The position numbers and the translations under genes were made by a program. From MGR-bin208 sp043779285 (GTDB taxonomy: Bacteria > Bacteroidota > Bacteroidia > Chitinophagales > Chitinophagaceae): a stretch of 15,209 nucleotides of DNA. The stretch lies in the NCBI GenBank assembly GCA_043779285.1, contig JAYWEL010000280.1:1-15209 (forward strand), in the 5' to 3' direction. The notes under the pieces were generated by a model that was not told the origin of the DNA, did not search any database, and was given only the letters and a program-made list of their open reading frames with translations. This document shows positions 1-7,036 of this stretch, piece after piece (the stretch's first letter is position 1; each line of letters starts with the position of its first letter).

Positions 1-2524
1 CCCCATAGGCACTGGTCATATTTGCAACCGGTGCCCCCGACCATGCAGCTTTATAGATATTAGTCATGGTCACTAATTGTGCCACCTGAATACCCCCCCA
101 ACTATGTCCCTGAATGGCAAGGTTTTTACTATCCACCCATTTATTTTTTGCCAAAGCTTGTGTTCCGCTTACTATATAATCATAAGCCCCTTTTGCAGGA
201 TAACCGGTTGTGTATTTAATATCGGGCAGAAATACCAGGTAACCCCGGCTTACAAAAAATGAAATATTCATGGCACTGCGAATAGGCGCAGGAGCGATAT
301 ACCGATTTAATCCATCCGATAAATCTTCGTAGAAATAAGCAATCATCGGATACTTTTTATTCGCATCAAAATCTTCGGGCTTATACAAAATGCCCTTTGC
401 CTTTTTACCCGTAAACGTAGTCCAGTAAACCAGTTCAGCACTTCCCCAGTTATACTCTTTTTGTTGGGGATTAATTGCTGAAAGCTTGGATTCGTTTTGC
501 AAATTAACGGATACATGTATGTCGCCTGGCTCTTTAAATGACTCTTTCAGATAGATGTAAACATTGGCATCCTTCGCTTTTTGTGGATTACTCAATAATT
601 TATTTTCCATTTTTCCAGTCAACGTCGAATTGGTATTATTCCATTTGAAAAATGCAAAACCGGCTTCTTTGGTAACCTCATTAAATCTTCTAACCAGTAA
701 CTCATCCTCGAATTTGATTGCTCTTTTTTCGGGGTCTGTTGAAATATATCTGGTTGAAATTTTATTGACCCTGCCAGAATTTTTGAATAATACATTTAAC
801 GGATTATTTTTTCCGGTTGGATCCAATTTCCAGATATCGTACCGGTCATAAACATACACATCCGCATCACTGTCTGACCAACTCATGATACCATATGACG
901 GAGGTTCATCTGGCATATCATATTCCACGTCCCATAAAGGTTTATTAACTTTCTTACTGATGTTGCGGGTTGAGTCACCATCCCATGCAAAATAATTTTT
1001 AGCAACCCGATCATACCACAAAATATATTTACCAGTTGATGAAGGAGTTGCCTGGCCTTGTAAATTTTTTGTAACCAACTTTGCAGAACCATCTTTTACA
1101 TTGATTGCATAAATATCTTTCCGGGTTCCACCTAACCATTGCCCTTCAATTCGTTTTCCAAAATCGGTGATACCTACAAACACATTTGCATCTCCTTCAT
1201 TGGCCTGAATAACTTGGGGTATTTCTCTTGTGGCTAATTGAACAACATATTTATTTGTTAGATCATAATAAGCCAGGTAACTACGGCGTAACTCGTTTTG
1301 CAGATTAAATAACTGTACTGTTTGCAAATAATCGTCTTTATAATGCCAGATATCTAATTTAGAAAAATCCATCTCGATCAATGTAGTGTCTTTGGTAGCC
1401 TGTAATGGAGCTGTTCCAAAAAATAATCGGCTTTCATTTTTACTGAAACTCAAATTTCCATTTTCACTGATAACCATACCCAGTTTCATGCCAACCGAAT
1501 TTTTGTCTGCCAGCAATTGAGCACTATCCATACCCGATTTGAAAAACCAAACTTTATAAAATTTTTGTAGATCTTTTGGCTTGGCATCTCTTTCAGCCAG
1601 ATAAGCCAGCTTGGTGCCATCATCATTTAAAACAAAGTTTTTAAAATCATTTCCTGAACGGCTTAATGTTTCTGCTTTTTGTGTTTTAAGATCAATTAAA
1701 GAAACTGCAGCAAAGCTTGCAGAATCTTTGGAATTTTTGGTTGTTTCAATCAACAGTTTTTGCCCATTTTTATTGAAATAAAATTCGGATACAAACTTAT
1801 AAATGATTTCCTTTCCGGTTTCCAGATTACGTAATACCAGGTCTGTACCTTCATTTGCAGCTGCAGCTCCTACTGGCTCATCTCCTTCTGCATCCGAAAA
1901 ATTGGTGAATTCATAACCCTCATTATCCTCATCCCTTTTTCCTTTTTTCGGAATAACCGTTTGCTGATTTACTAATTGAATTAAAGAATCAATGCTGACT
2001 TTTAAATTGTCTATTATTTTTTTACTAGGATCAACTGGAGTTGTTTTTGGCTTTTCTACTACGGGCTTTTTCTCCAGATGATAGGCTACCCATCCAAATC
2101 CTTTTTGTGCGGTTTTATAGGCTTTAACAGCCGGGAATTTCAACACTTCCTCCGTACCTAATCTGACGATGGCTAAAGAATCTTTCGGACTGTCCTCCGG
2201 TTTTTTCTTTTTTATTTTCGCGTCACGTATGTCCTTGAAAAAAGGTCTGATACGGAAAATAGCAAATTTATTGTCTTCGCTGATCGTCGCATTATATCCA
2301 CGATGGATACTCGTTTTGCTTCCTGTTTTTGTAGATTGAATAATGAGTTCGTTATCGCCTTCCTGTACATTCACAGAGTAAACAACCCAGTTACCATCAT
2401 TGCTGACAGCTCGTTCACCAATACTTTGCCAGCTATCATAAACTGAATGATCCAATACTTTTTTCTGAGAAAAAGTAAAAAGGGTTATCCCTGACAATAG
2501 CAGGGAAAATAATATTTTTTTCAT
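1..2524 (-). CDS. Secreted S9 family peptidase (prolyl oligopeptidase/DPP-like), C-terminus cut by window edge
   Basis: The reading frame is open from ATG at 2524 to the left edge (841 full codons, no stop), so it is 3'-truncated by the window. Residues 1-19 form a signal peptide (MKKILFSLLLSGITLFTFS), pointing to export to the periplasm or outer membrane. About residues 35-680 give the WD40-like strand pattern expected of the S9 beta-propeller. The alpha/beta-hydrolase domain begins near residue 690, with a YFYEDLSDG stretch near 730 where the oxyanion region is expected. The nucleophile elbow GHSWGG is seen at 806-811, with the catalytic Ser at 808 (bases 101-103). The catalytic Asp and His would lie beyond the edge. 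Family knowledge: S9 enzymes cleave peptides, often after proline. The exact specificity cannot be read here. A charged low-complexity insert (about 195-230, rich in K, D, E, then A) interrupts the propeller. The 78-base gap from the upstream transporter gene holds no convincing promoter. Confidence 0.93.
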   Translation of the reverse strand, partial: MKKILFSLLLSGITLFTFSQKKVLDHSVYDSWQSIGERAVSNDGNWVVYSVNVQEGDNELIIQSTKTGSKTSIHRGYNATISEDNKFAIFRIRPFFKDIRDAKIKKKKPEDSPKDSLAIVRLGTEEVLKFPAVKAYKTAQKGFGWVAYHLEKKPVVEKPKTTPVDPSKKIIDNLKVSIDSLIQLVNQQTVIPKKGKRDEDNEGYEFTNFSDAEGDEPVGAAAANEGTDLVLRNLETGKEIIYKFVSEFYFNKNGQKLLIETTKNSKDSASFAAVSLIDLKTQKAETLSRSGNDFKNFVLNDDGTKLAYLAERDAKPKDLQKFYKVWFFKSGMDSAQLLADKNSVGMKLGMVISENGNLSFSKNESRLFFGTAPLQATKDTTLIEMDFSKLDIWHYKDDYLQTVQLFNLQNELRRSYLAYYDLTNKYVVQLATREIPQVIQANEGDANVFVGITDFGKRIEGQWLGGTRKDIYAINVKDGSAKLVTKNLQGQATPSSTGKYILWYDRVAKNYFAWDGDSTRNISKKVNKPLWDVEYDMPDEPPSYGIMSWSDSDADVYVYDRYDIWKLDPTGKNNPLNVLFKNSGRVNKISTRYISTDPEKRAIKFEDELLVRRFNEVTKEAGFAFFKWNNTNSTLTGKMENKLLSNPQKAKDANVYIYLKESFKEPGDIHVSVNLQNESKLSAINPQQKEYNWGSAELVYWTTFTGKKAKGILYKPEDFDANKKYPMIAYFYEDLSDGLNRYIAPAPIRSAMNISFFVSRGYLVFLPDIKYTTGYPAKGAYDYIVSGTQALAKNKWVDSKNLAIQGHSWGGIQVAQLVTMTNIYKAAWSGAPVANMTSAYG

Positions 2525-2602
2525 GAGCAGTTAATTGATTGACTAAATTAAACCAAAGCAGTAATGCCTGAACATTAGAAGAGAATTATTTTATGAGTGG
2601 TA

Positions 2603-3478
2603 TTAATGAATTTTCTTATGTTTCAACATACGCAACATCTGAAATAAAACTGCCAGCATGATGATTGCCAAACCCCAATAAAATGTGGAACCAAACTCCT
2701 TGTTTTCTTTTAAAAAAATAAATGCCAGAGCTATTCCATAAACCGGTTCCAGATTATAGATCAGGTTATTGGTAAATGGTGAAAGTTTTTTTAATGCTTT
2801 CAATTGCAATTCAAAAGCCCAAACAGTACAAACAGCGGCTAAAATCAACAACCAAAACCAATCGATTAAGGAAGGCGTTAATTTTTCGGAAGGGAATAAA
2901 TAAATATAAAAAGGAAGAATCAATGATAAAAACAACCACCCTCCACCCAGTTCAAAAAAGGTAAGTGTTTTAGGGGGTATCCGTTCTACAAATTGCTTAT
3001 TTAAAATACTGAATATTACAGCCAGCAAAGCAGAAATAATACCTAATAAAATACCGGTTAAAAAATTGGGATTAAAACTAAATATCAGGTAGATACCGGC
3101 AATTGCCATGAGGCCCAATAATAATTCAATGCGATCAATTCGGCGTTTAAAAAACAATGGCTCCAGTAGTGCAGTGAACAAACCAATGGATGAAAAACAA
3201 ATTAATGCAATGGATACATTCGCATATTTTATACTGCCATAAAAACTTACCCAATGCAAAGCGACGATTGCGCCGACCACCATAATTTTTAACCCATCCT
3301 TTTTAGAAACCGATTTAAATTCTTTTTTATACCACAATATAATGCCCAAAATAAATACAGCCATTAACATCCGGTACCAAACCAACAGACCTTCATTTAA
3401 TTGAATTAATGCTCCTAGCAAACCGGTAAACCCGGCCAGAAAAACGGCAATATGTAATTGAAAAAGTGCTTTTTTCAT
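2603..3478 (-). CDS. DMT superfamily (EamA domain) transporter
   Basis: The 291-residue protein is almost entirely hydrophobic, with about ten predicted membrane helices and short charged loops, ending in a basic tail (LRMLKHKKIH). This is the standard length and topology of the drug/metabolite transporter superfamily. Two EamA halves are visible, roughly residues 7-133 and 140-283, and each has the family's Glu-Pro motif near its end (LLEPLFF at 104-110 and NLEPVYG at 242-248). It acts in the inner membrane, probably exporting a small metabolite or amino acid. The substrate cannot be inferred from the sequence. ATG at 3478 is the natural start, since the first helix follows directly. It lies 43 bases downstream of the glycosyltransferase stop on the same strand and may be co-transcribed with it. 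Confidence 0.9.
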   Translation of the reverse strand: MKKALFQLHIAVFLAGFTGLLGALIQLNEGLLVWYRMLMAVFILGIILWYKKEFKSVSKKDGLKIMVVGAIVALHWVSFYGSIKYANVSIALICFSSIGLFTALLEPLFFKRRIDRIELLLGLMAIAGIYLIFSFNPNFLTGILLGIISALLAVIFSILNKQFVERIPPKTLTFFELGGGWLFLSLILPFYIYLFPSEKLTPSLIDWFWLLILAAVCTVWAFELQLKALKKLSPFTNNLIYNLEPVYGIALAFIFLKENKEFGSTFYWGLAIIMLAVLFQMLRMLKHKKIH

Positions 3479-3521
3479 TTAGGCAAAAAGCTAGTTGTAA
3501 AAATTGAAAATGATCTTTCGG

Positions 3522-4310
3522 CTATTTGCCATTTGCAATAAATTCGGTTTTAGAAGCAAGTTTATTTTCTGCATTTTTCAGCTTTCTTCTGTAATCGGTA
3601 ATGAGGCTATACCAACGTAATTTCAACACACCAAGAATGCCTTCTTTTACAATTCCCTTATTCATTTTGGAAGAACCTTTTGTTCGGTCCTGAAAAACAA
3701 TAGGTACTTCTTTTATTTTGAACCCCAGTTTCCAGGAAGCAAATTTCATCTCAATCTGGAATGCATAACCGACAAAATGAATTTGGTCGAAATTAATGGT
3801 ATTTAATACTTCGTTGCTATAGCACATAAAACCTGCAGTCGGATCATTTACTGGCATCCATGTTATTAAACGGGTATACACAGATGCACCTTTAGAAAGG
3901 GCTATCCTGTCCCATGGCCAGTTTATTACTCCACCTCCTTTCACATATCTCGAGCCAATGGCTACATCTGCTCCACTTTGTTTACAAGCATCGTATAATC
4001 GGGGCAAGTCATTTGGGTTATGCGAAAAATCGGCATCCATTTCAAAAATAAATGCATACTTGTTTTTTAAAGCCCACTTAAATCCATGAATATATGCTGT
4101 TCCCAAACCCAGTTTCCCTTTTCTTTCTTCCAGGAATAATTGACCGGGAAAGTGTACCTGTTGGTTTCGTACAATATCTGCAGTTCCATCGGGAGAACCA
4201 TCATCAATAACTAATACATGAAAATTATCCTGAAGCTCAAAAACTGCTTTCAGTATATTTTCGATATTTTCTTTTTCATTAAATGTGGGTATAATGACCA
4301 GCTTCTCCAA
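3522..4310 (-). CDS. Polyprenol monophosphomannose synthase (DPM1-like GT2 glycosyltransferase), TTG start
   Basis: This 262-residue family-2 glycosyltransferase resembles dolichol-phosphate mannose synthase. It should transfer mannose from GDP-mannose to a polyprenyl phosphate at the cytoplasmic face of the membrane, making a lipid-linked sugar donor. Visible motifs are the N-terminal nucleotide-sugar fold VIIPTFNEKENI (5-16), VIDDGSPDGT (34-43) with D36/D37, the metal-binding DAD at 92-94 (EMDADFSHNP), the IGSRYVKGG acceptor-loop motif (118-126) and NDPTAGF (155-161). No C-terminal membrane helices are seen, so this is the short soluble form. The start codon is TTG: the next in-frame stop upstream is TAG at 4341-4343, with no ATG or GTG between, and translation from TTG gives the expected MEKLVIIPT start. 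In Bacteroidota such enzymes are often linked to protein or lipid mannosylation, but no partner is present here. Confidence 0.88.
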   Translation of the reverse strand: MEKLVIIPTFNEKENIENILKAVFELQDNFHVLVIDDGSPDGTADIVRNQQVHFPGQLFLEERKGKLGLGTAYIHGFKWALKNKYAFIFEMDADFSHNPNDLPRLYDACKQSGADVAIGSRYVKGGGVINWPWDRIALSKGASVYTRLITWMPVNDPTAGFMCYSNEVLNTINFDQIHFVGYAFQIEMKFASWKLGFKIKEVPIVFQDRTKGSSKMNKGIVKEGILGVLKLRWYSLITDYRRKLKNAENKLASKTEFIANGK

Positions 4311-4373
4311 CGTATATATCTTAATTGAAAAATGAATGTACTATTATATCAAACTTTCCGACAAATGAATCTG

Positions 4374-5141
4374 TTAATTCTTTTTCAACATGGCACGGGT
4401 ATATATTTCTGTTAGCTTCTGTTTGGTATGCATCGGAAAATCACCTTTCATCATCCAGTTGTAATATTGAGGTTCCGATTTCAACACTTCAGCAACTGAT
4501 CTTCCTTTGTATTTTCCAAAATTAAAAACCTCAACCCCTTTTTCCATCACCATTCTTCGGGCAAAATCTACTATTTCTTCTTCACCTATTACTTTCAAAA
4601 TAGAGTCAATAGAATTACCCAATATAGGATAATGACTTAACTGGGCTTCCAGTATTTCTGCTGTTGCGATGGCATCTGCTTCAGCACTATGCGCATTTTC
4701 CAAAGTCTTACTACAATAAAATTTATATGCTGCACTTAGTGTCCGTTGTTCCATTTGATGAAAAATGTTTTGTACATCCAGCAAACGTCTTCCTCTTAAA
4801 TCAAATTCTACTTCCGACCGCATAAATTCTTCCATCAATAATGGAATATCGAAACGGTTCGAATTATAACCGGCCATATCACAATTGTCTAAAAACTGCT
4901 TAAACTCCTGAGCCACCTGTTTAAAAGTAGGAGCATCTTTAACCATCTCATCAGTGATTCCGTGAATTTCGGATGAAGAAGGTGGAATTGGAATTCCTGG
5001 ATTAATTAATTTTCTTTTTACATTTCTTGTGCCATCTGGCAACATTTTAACAACTGCAATTTCGAGAATACGGTCAATCCCAATATTTACTCCAGTGGTT
5101 TCCAGGTCTATGACTGCTAAAGGCTTATTTAATTGTAACAT
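4374..5141 (-). CDS. DnaQ-like 3'-5' exonuclease (DEDDh) with ExoX-like C-terminal tail
   Basis: This 255-residue protein has a complete DEDDh exonuclease domain at about 5-172. Exo I is DLETTG with D12 and E14, Exo II is NSNRFDIPLL with D98, and Exo III is HSAEADA with H151 and D156. All four acidic residues and the His are present, so it should be an active metal-dependent 3'-5' exonuclease. Residues about 205-250 (FNFGKYKGRS ... YYNWMMKGDF) match the small C-terminal module found in exodeoxyribonuclease X and DUF3820-like proteins, which suggests a stand-alone DNA repair or processing nuclease rather than a polymerase III epsilon subunit. The product is cytoplasmic. It is the first gene of the minus-strand run, divergent from the lipoprotein-ytxJ pair, with 63 bases before the mannosyltransferase start. 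RNA as a substrate cannot be excluded. Confidence 0.9.
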   Translation of the reverse strand: MLQLNKPLAVIDLETTGVNIGIDRILEIAVVKMLPDGTRNVKRKLINPGIPIPPSSSEIHGITDEMVKDAPTFKQVAQEFKQFLDNCDMAGYNSNRFDIPLLMEEFMRSEVEFDLRGRRLLDVQNIFHQMEQRTLSAAYKFYCSKTLENAHSAEADAIATAEILEAQLSHYPILGNSIDSILKVIGEEEIVDFARRMVMEKGVEVFNFGKYKGRSVAEVLKSEPQYYNWMMKGDFPMHTKQKLTEIYTRAMLKKN

Positions 5142-5261
5142 GTGTGGTATTTCTACTTCTTAATAATCGTGAATGATGGTAAAAATAATTAAAACACAAT
5201 TAATATGCAGACTTAATTAGTTGAATTTTAATGAAAACTGGAGTATATTTTAAAAACTGAA

Positions 5262-5269
5262 TATATTTG
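5262..5269 (+). promoter_or_regulatory. Bacteroidota-type -7 element upstream of the lipoprotein-ytxJ pair
   Basis: TATATTTG at 5262-5269 is a perfect match to the Bacteroidota -7 box TAnnTTTG. It sits 48 bases before the lipoprotein ATG, leaving a leader of about 40 bases. The -33 position around 5239-5243 reads CTGG or similar, not TTTG, so only half of the bipartite promoter is convincing. Confidence 0.5.
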
Positions 5270-5317
5270 CAAAATAATCTGGGCATTTCTTCGTTAATGT
5301 AAAAAATATCTACTACT

Positions 5318-5443
5318 ATGAGAAATAAGGTTTTTAATGCATTATTGCTGATACTGTTGACAGTAGCAATATCATCATGTTATTCTACCAGAAAAAGCGG
5401 ATGTCCCGGAAATCCTACCTATAGCTCAAAATTTAGAGGATAA
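5318..5443 (+). CDS. 41-residue putative lipoprotein encoded directly upstream of ytxJ
   Basis: ATG at 5318 opens 41 codons closed by TAA at 5441-5443. The product begins MRNK, continues with a hydrophobic stretch (VFNALLLILLTVAI) and then a lipobox-like ISSC with Cys at 21. That is the layout of a signal-peptidase II substrate: lipidation at C21 would leave a 21-residue mature peptide. The mature part carries a second Cys (C29) in a CPGNPTYSS context and ends SKFRG. There is a good -7 promoter element 48 bases upstream, and ytxJ starts 18 bases downstream on the same strand, so the two are probably one transcript. I do not recognise a named family. The signal peptide, lipobox, promoter and spacing together make a real gene much likelier than a chance frame, despite its size. 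Confidence 0.7.
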   Translation: MRNKVFNALLLILLTVAISSCYSTRKSGCPGNPTYSSKFRG

Positions 5444-5461
5444 TACTCATCAATTTATATA

Positions 5462-5794
5462 ATGAAATGGAACCAATTAACTGATGTAAATCAATTAACT
5501 GATATTCTTAAAAATTCTCATGTCAAGGCACAAGTAATTTTTAAACATAGTACCCGTTGTTCAATCAGCAGTGTTGCTCTTAATCGTTTCAAAAATGTTG
5601 ACAACCCGGATAATATTGATTTTTATTTATTAGATCTTATCGAACATCGATCTCTTTCTAATACTGTTGCTGACGTTTTTAAGGTACATCATGAATCTCC
5701 CCAAGTATTAATGATTGTAAATAATGATTGTATTTATGATGAATCCCATTTGTCCATTTCAATAAAAGATCTTTTTGAACAGGTTCAGGCCTAA
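5462..5794 (+). CDS. ytxJ: YtxJ-like bacillithiol-system redox protein (monothiol thioredoxin fold)
   Basis: This 110-residue cytoplasmic protein has the size and pattern of the YtxJ/DUF2847 family, annotated in Bacteroidota and Firmicutes as a redox-active protein of the bacillithiol system. After a first helix (TDVNQLTDIL) comes a beta strand and the active-site segment FKHSTRCSIS with a single Cys at 33, typical of a monothiol, bacilliredoxin-like centre. The thioredoxin-fold cis-proline region is HESPQVLMIV (77-86, P80). A second Cys, C90, lies just after it. The family is thought to reduce bacillithiol mixed disulfides; that role is inferred from the family and not shown here. It lies 18 bases after the small lipoprotein, probably in the same operon. 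The sequence downstream holds an inverted repeat that could end the transcript. Confidence 0.88.
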   Translation: MKWNQLTDVNQLTDILKNSHVKAQVIFKHSTRCSISSVALNRFKNVDNPDNIDFYLLDLIEHRSLSNTVADVFKVHHESPQVLMIVNNDCIYDESHLSISIKDLFEQVQA

Positions 5795-5849
5795 ATAAAA
5801 CCCAAAAACTGTTTCCTTCCCTTATTTGATACTTTTTAAGTCATAACTC

Positions 5850-5869
5850 AAAATCTGTACACAGATTTT
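5850..5869. terminator. Inverted repeat after ytxJ, possible weak terminator or operator
   Basis: The arms AAAATCTGT (5850-5858) and ACAGATTTT (5861-5869) are perfect complements around a 2-base spacer. The hairpin would lie 56 bases past the ytxJ stop and its 3' arm ends in four Ts, but no long U-tract follows. A weak intrinsic terminator is possible. The symmetric 20-bp site also resembles an operator for a dimeric regulator. Confidence 0.35.
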
Positions 5870-5986
5870 ATTCTACATATCCATTTGGGAGTTATTTTTT
5901 TAATAGACAGTCCAAACCATACAGATTATAGTTTAATCATAACTGCAATCCGACAAAACCAAAATAATCAAAAATTAAAACAGCAT

Positions 5987-6017
5987 TTTGCCAACTAAAA
6001 TTTTGTAACTATATTGA
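5987..6017 (+). promoter_or_regulatory. Bacteroidota-type promoter for the CBS-domain gene
   Basis: TTTG at 5987-5990, then exactly 19 bases, then TATATTGA at 6010-6017, close to the -33 TTTG / -7 TAnnTTTG consensus. Transcription would start near 6023, giving a leader of roughly 54 bases to the ATG at 6077. Confidence 0.5.
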
Positions 6018-6076
6018 AAAAGAAAATCCTCATCTCTGCGCAAACCATATTCAATAAATTTTAATTTTAATGCAAT

Positions 6077-6505
6077 ATGTGTACTGTTAGAAACATCTTA
6101 AAATCAAAAAGCAAAGAAATTTATTCAGTTGCACCCGATTGTATTGTTTATGATGCATTAGAAATAATGTTTGAAAAAAACGTCAGTGCGTTACTAGTTT
6201 TACAGAATGAAAAACTGGTGGGAATTTTTACAGAACGGGATTATGCCCGAAAAGTAATTTTAAAAGGTAAGGCTTCCAAAGAAATCAAAGTGGAAGAAAT
6301 AATGACGTCAAACTTAATTACCATTTCAATAGATTCCGACATAGAAGATTGTATGAAGTTGATGACCAATAAATTTATCCGACACCTTCCCGTATTAGAA
6401 GAAGGTGAATTGGTTGGATTTATTTCAATTGGTGATGTAGTTAAGAACATTATCGATAATCAGAAATTCATTATTGAAAGACTGGAACATTATATTACCC
6501 ATTGA
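6077..6505 (+). CDS. Two-CBS-domain protein
   Basis: This 142-residue soluble protein is essentially a tandem pair of CBS domains: the first at about 8-62 (VYDALEIMFEKNVSALLV ... LVGIFTERDYARKV) and the second at about 72-130 (IMTSNLITISIDSDIEDCMKLM ... RHLPVLEEGELVGFISIGDVV). The paired GIFTERD and GFISIGD ends are the usual adenine-nucleotide-facing segments. CBS pairs sense AMP, ATP, NAD or SAM and normally regulate a partner, but no effector domain is fused and no neighbour is an obvious target. The ATG at 6077 is chosen because the ATG at 6070 is in another frame and hits TAG within seven codons. The gene has its own promoter (5987-6017) and ends at a perfect palindromic terminator. Confidence 0.9.
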   Translation: MCTVRNILKSKSKEIYSVAPDCIVYDALEIMFEKNVSALLVLQNEKLVGIFTERDYARKVILKGKASKEIKVEEIMTSNLITISIDSDIEDCMKLMTNKFIRHLPVLEEGELVGFISIGDVVKNIIDNQKFIIERLEHYITH

Positions 6506-6533
6506 TCCTTGCTGAAAAAAATCATCCCTATAA

Positions 6534-6567
6534 AAAAAGACCTGTTGAATATTCAACAGGTCTTTTT
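6534..6567. terminator. Bidirectional intrinsic terminator between the CBS gene and ssrA
   Basis: This is a 34-base perfect palindrome with 17-base arms centred at 6550/6551. The core is CCTGTTGAATATTCAACAGG, flanked by A-runs on the left and T-runs on the right. Read on the plus strand the hairpin ends in TCTTTTT after the CBS gene. Read on the minus strand it ends in a T-run of seven after ssrA. It can therefore terminate both convergent transcripts. Confidence 0.88.
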
Positions 6568-6576
6568 CGTTATTAG

Positions 6577-6946
6577 TGGAGACGAGGGGAGTCGAACCCC
6601 TGTCCAAACATATTCCCCAATAGCTTTCTACATGCTTATTCCGGCATTAATTGTCGGGAAATAACAGGAACCGGACACACCAATTATTTCCTTAGCTGAA
6701 TAGTCTTTCGCAGTCATCACAGCCTTTGCCTGCGGCAACCTGTTTTCTTTTTGAGTCGGCGGTGGAACTTGGTAACAGGTCTACCCGTTCACACGGCCCA
6801 AATGACTACTTAATCACTGATTAAGCGGCCATGGCATACTGAGTATTGCCAGTTGAGTTTTTCGTATTCAGATTATCCTGCTAATTACGCAACGCAGGGC
6901 ATGCTTACACTATCAAAGATCTACGCTGTCAAAACCAAACGTCCCC
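6577..6946 (-). ncRNA. ssrA: Transfer-messenger RNA (tmRNA)
   Basis: The RNA, about 370 nt, rescues stalled ribosomes with SmpB. The 5' end GGGGACG (6946-6940) pairs with the 3' end CGTCTCC (6584-6578) to form the 7-bp acceptor stem with one G-U pair. The discriminator A is at 6577, and CCA is not encoded (the next bases are CTA). Near the 5' end is the conserved GGTTTTGACA. Near the 3' end the T-arm has stem AGGGG/CCCCT around loop TTCGACT. The internal reading frame encodes the tag GNTQYAMAA (6850-6821), of the Bacteroidota type with a Gly resume codon and a YAxAA end. It is a single-piece, non-permuted gene. It lies 90 bases downstream of rseP on the same strand and ends at the palindromic terminator. 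I see no clear promoter of its own. Confidence 0.95.
6821..6850 (-). other. tmRNA tag-peptide reading frame (GNTQYAMAA)
   Basis: The resume codon GGC is at 6850-6848, followed by AAT ACT CAG TAT GCC ATG GCC GCT and the stop TAA at 6823-6821. The encoded degradation tag is G-N-T-Q-Y-A-M-A-A. The Gly resume codon and the YAMAA end, rather than Ala and LAA as in Proteobacteria, fit the short tags known from Bacteroidota. The hydrophobic Ala-Ala end is the expected protease-recognition signal. Confidence 0.88.
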
Positions 6947-7036
6947 AAAATAAAAACGGGTTTTATTTTTTTGCAAATCGATTAAAAAATTCTAAATCAA
7001 TCCCTTCTGCAAAATTAATTCTTTATGCTAAACCGA

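Larger units (their letters stand above)
5795..6069. other. Intergenic region between ytxJ and the CBS-domain gene
   Basis: This AT-rich gap has no coding potential on either strand. It holds a 9-bp inverted repeat (5850-5869) after ytxJ and a bipartite Bacteroidota promoter (5987-6017) before the CBS gene, both listed separately. Nothing recognisable is seen between them. Confidence 0.6.

Noticed and set aside
564..851. Plus-strand 95-codon frame
   Set aside because: It is antisense to the S9 peptidase, whose frame continues uninterrupted with motifs. There is no RBS or promoter and no family resemblance.
6425..6607. Minus-strand 60-codon frame
   Set aside because: It crosses the tmRNA 3' end, the palindromic terminator and the antisense of the CBS gene, so it cannot be a real gene.
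6947..7036. A dedicated tmRNA promoter
   Set aside because: Partial matches exist (TCGATTTG, TATTTTGG) but the first lacks a correctly spaced -33 and the second overlaps the mature 5' end. No site can be supported.
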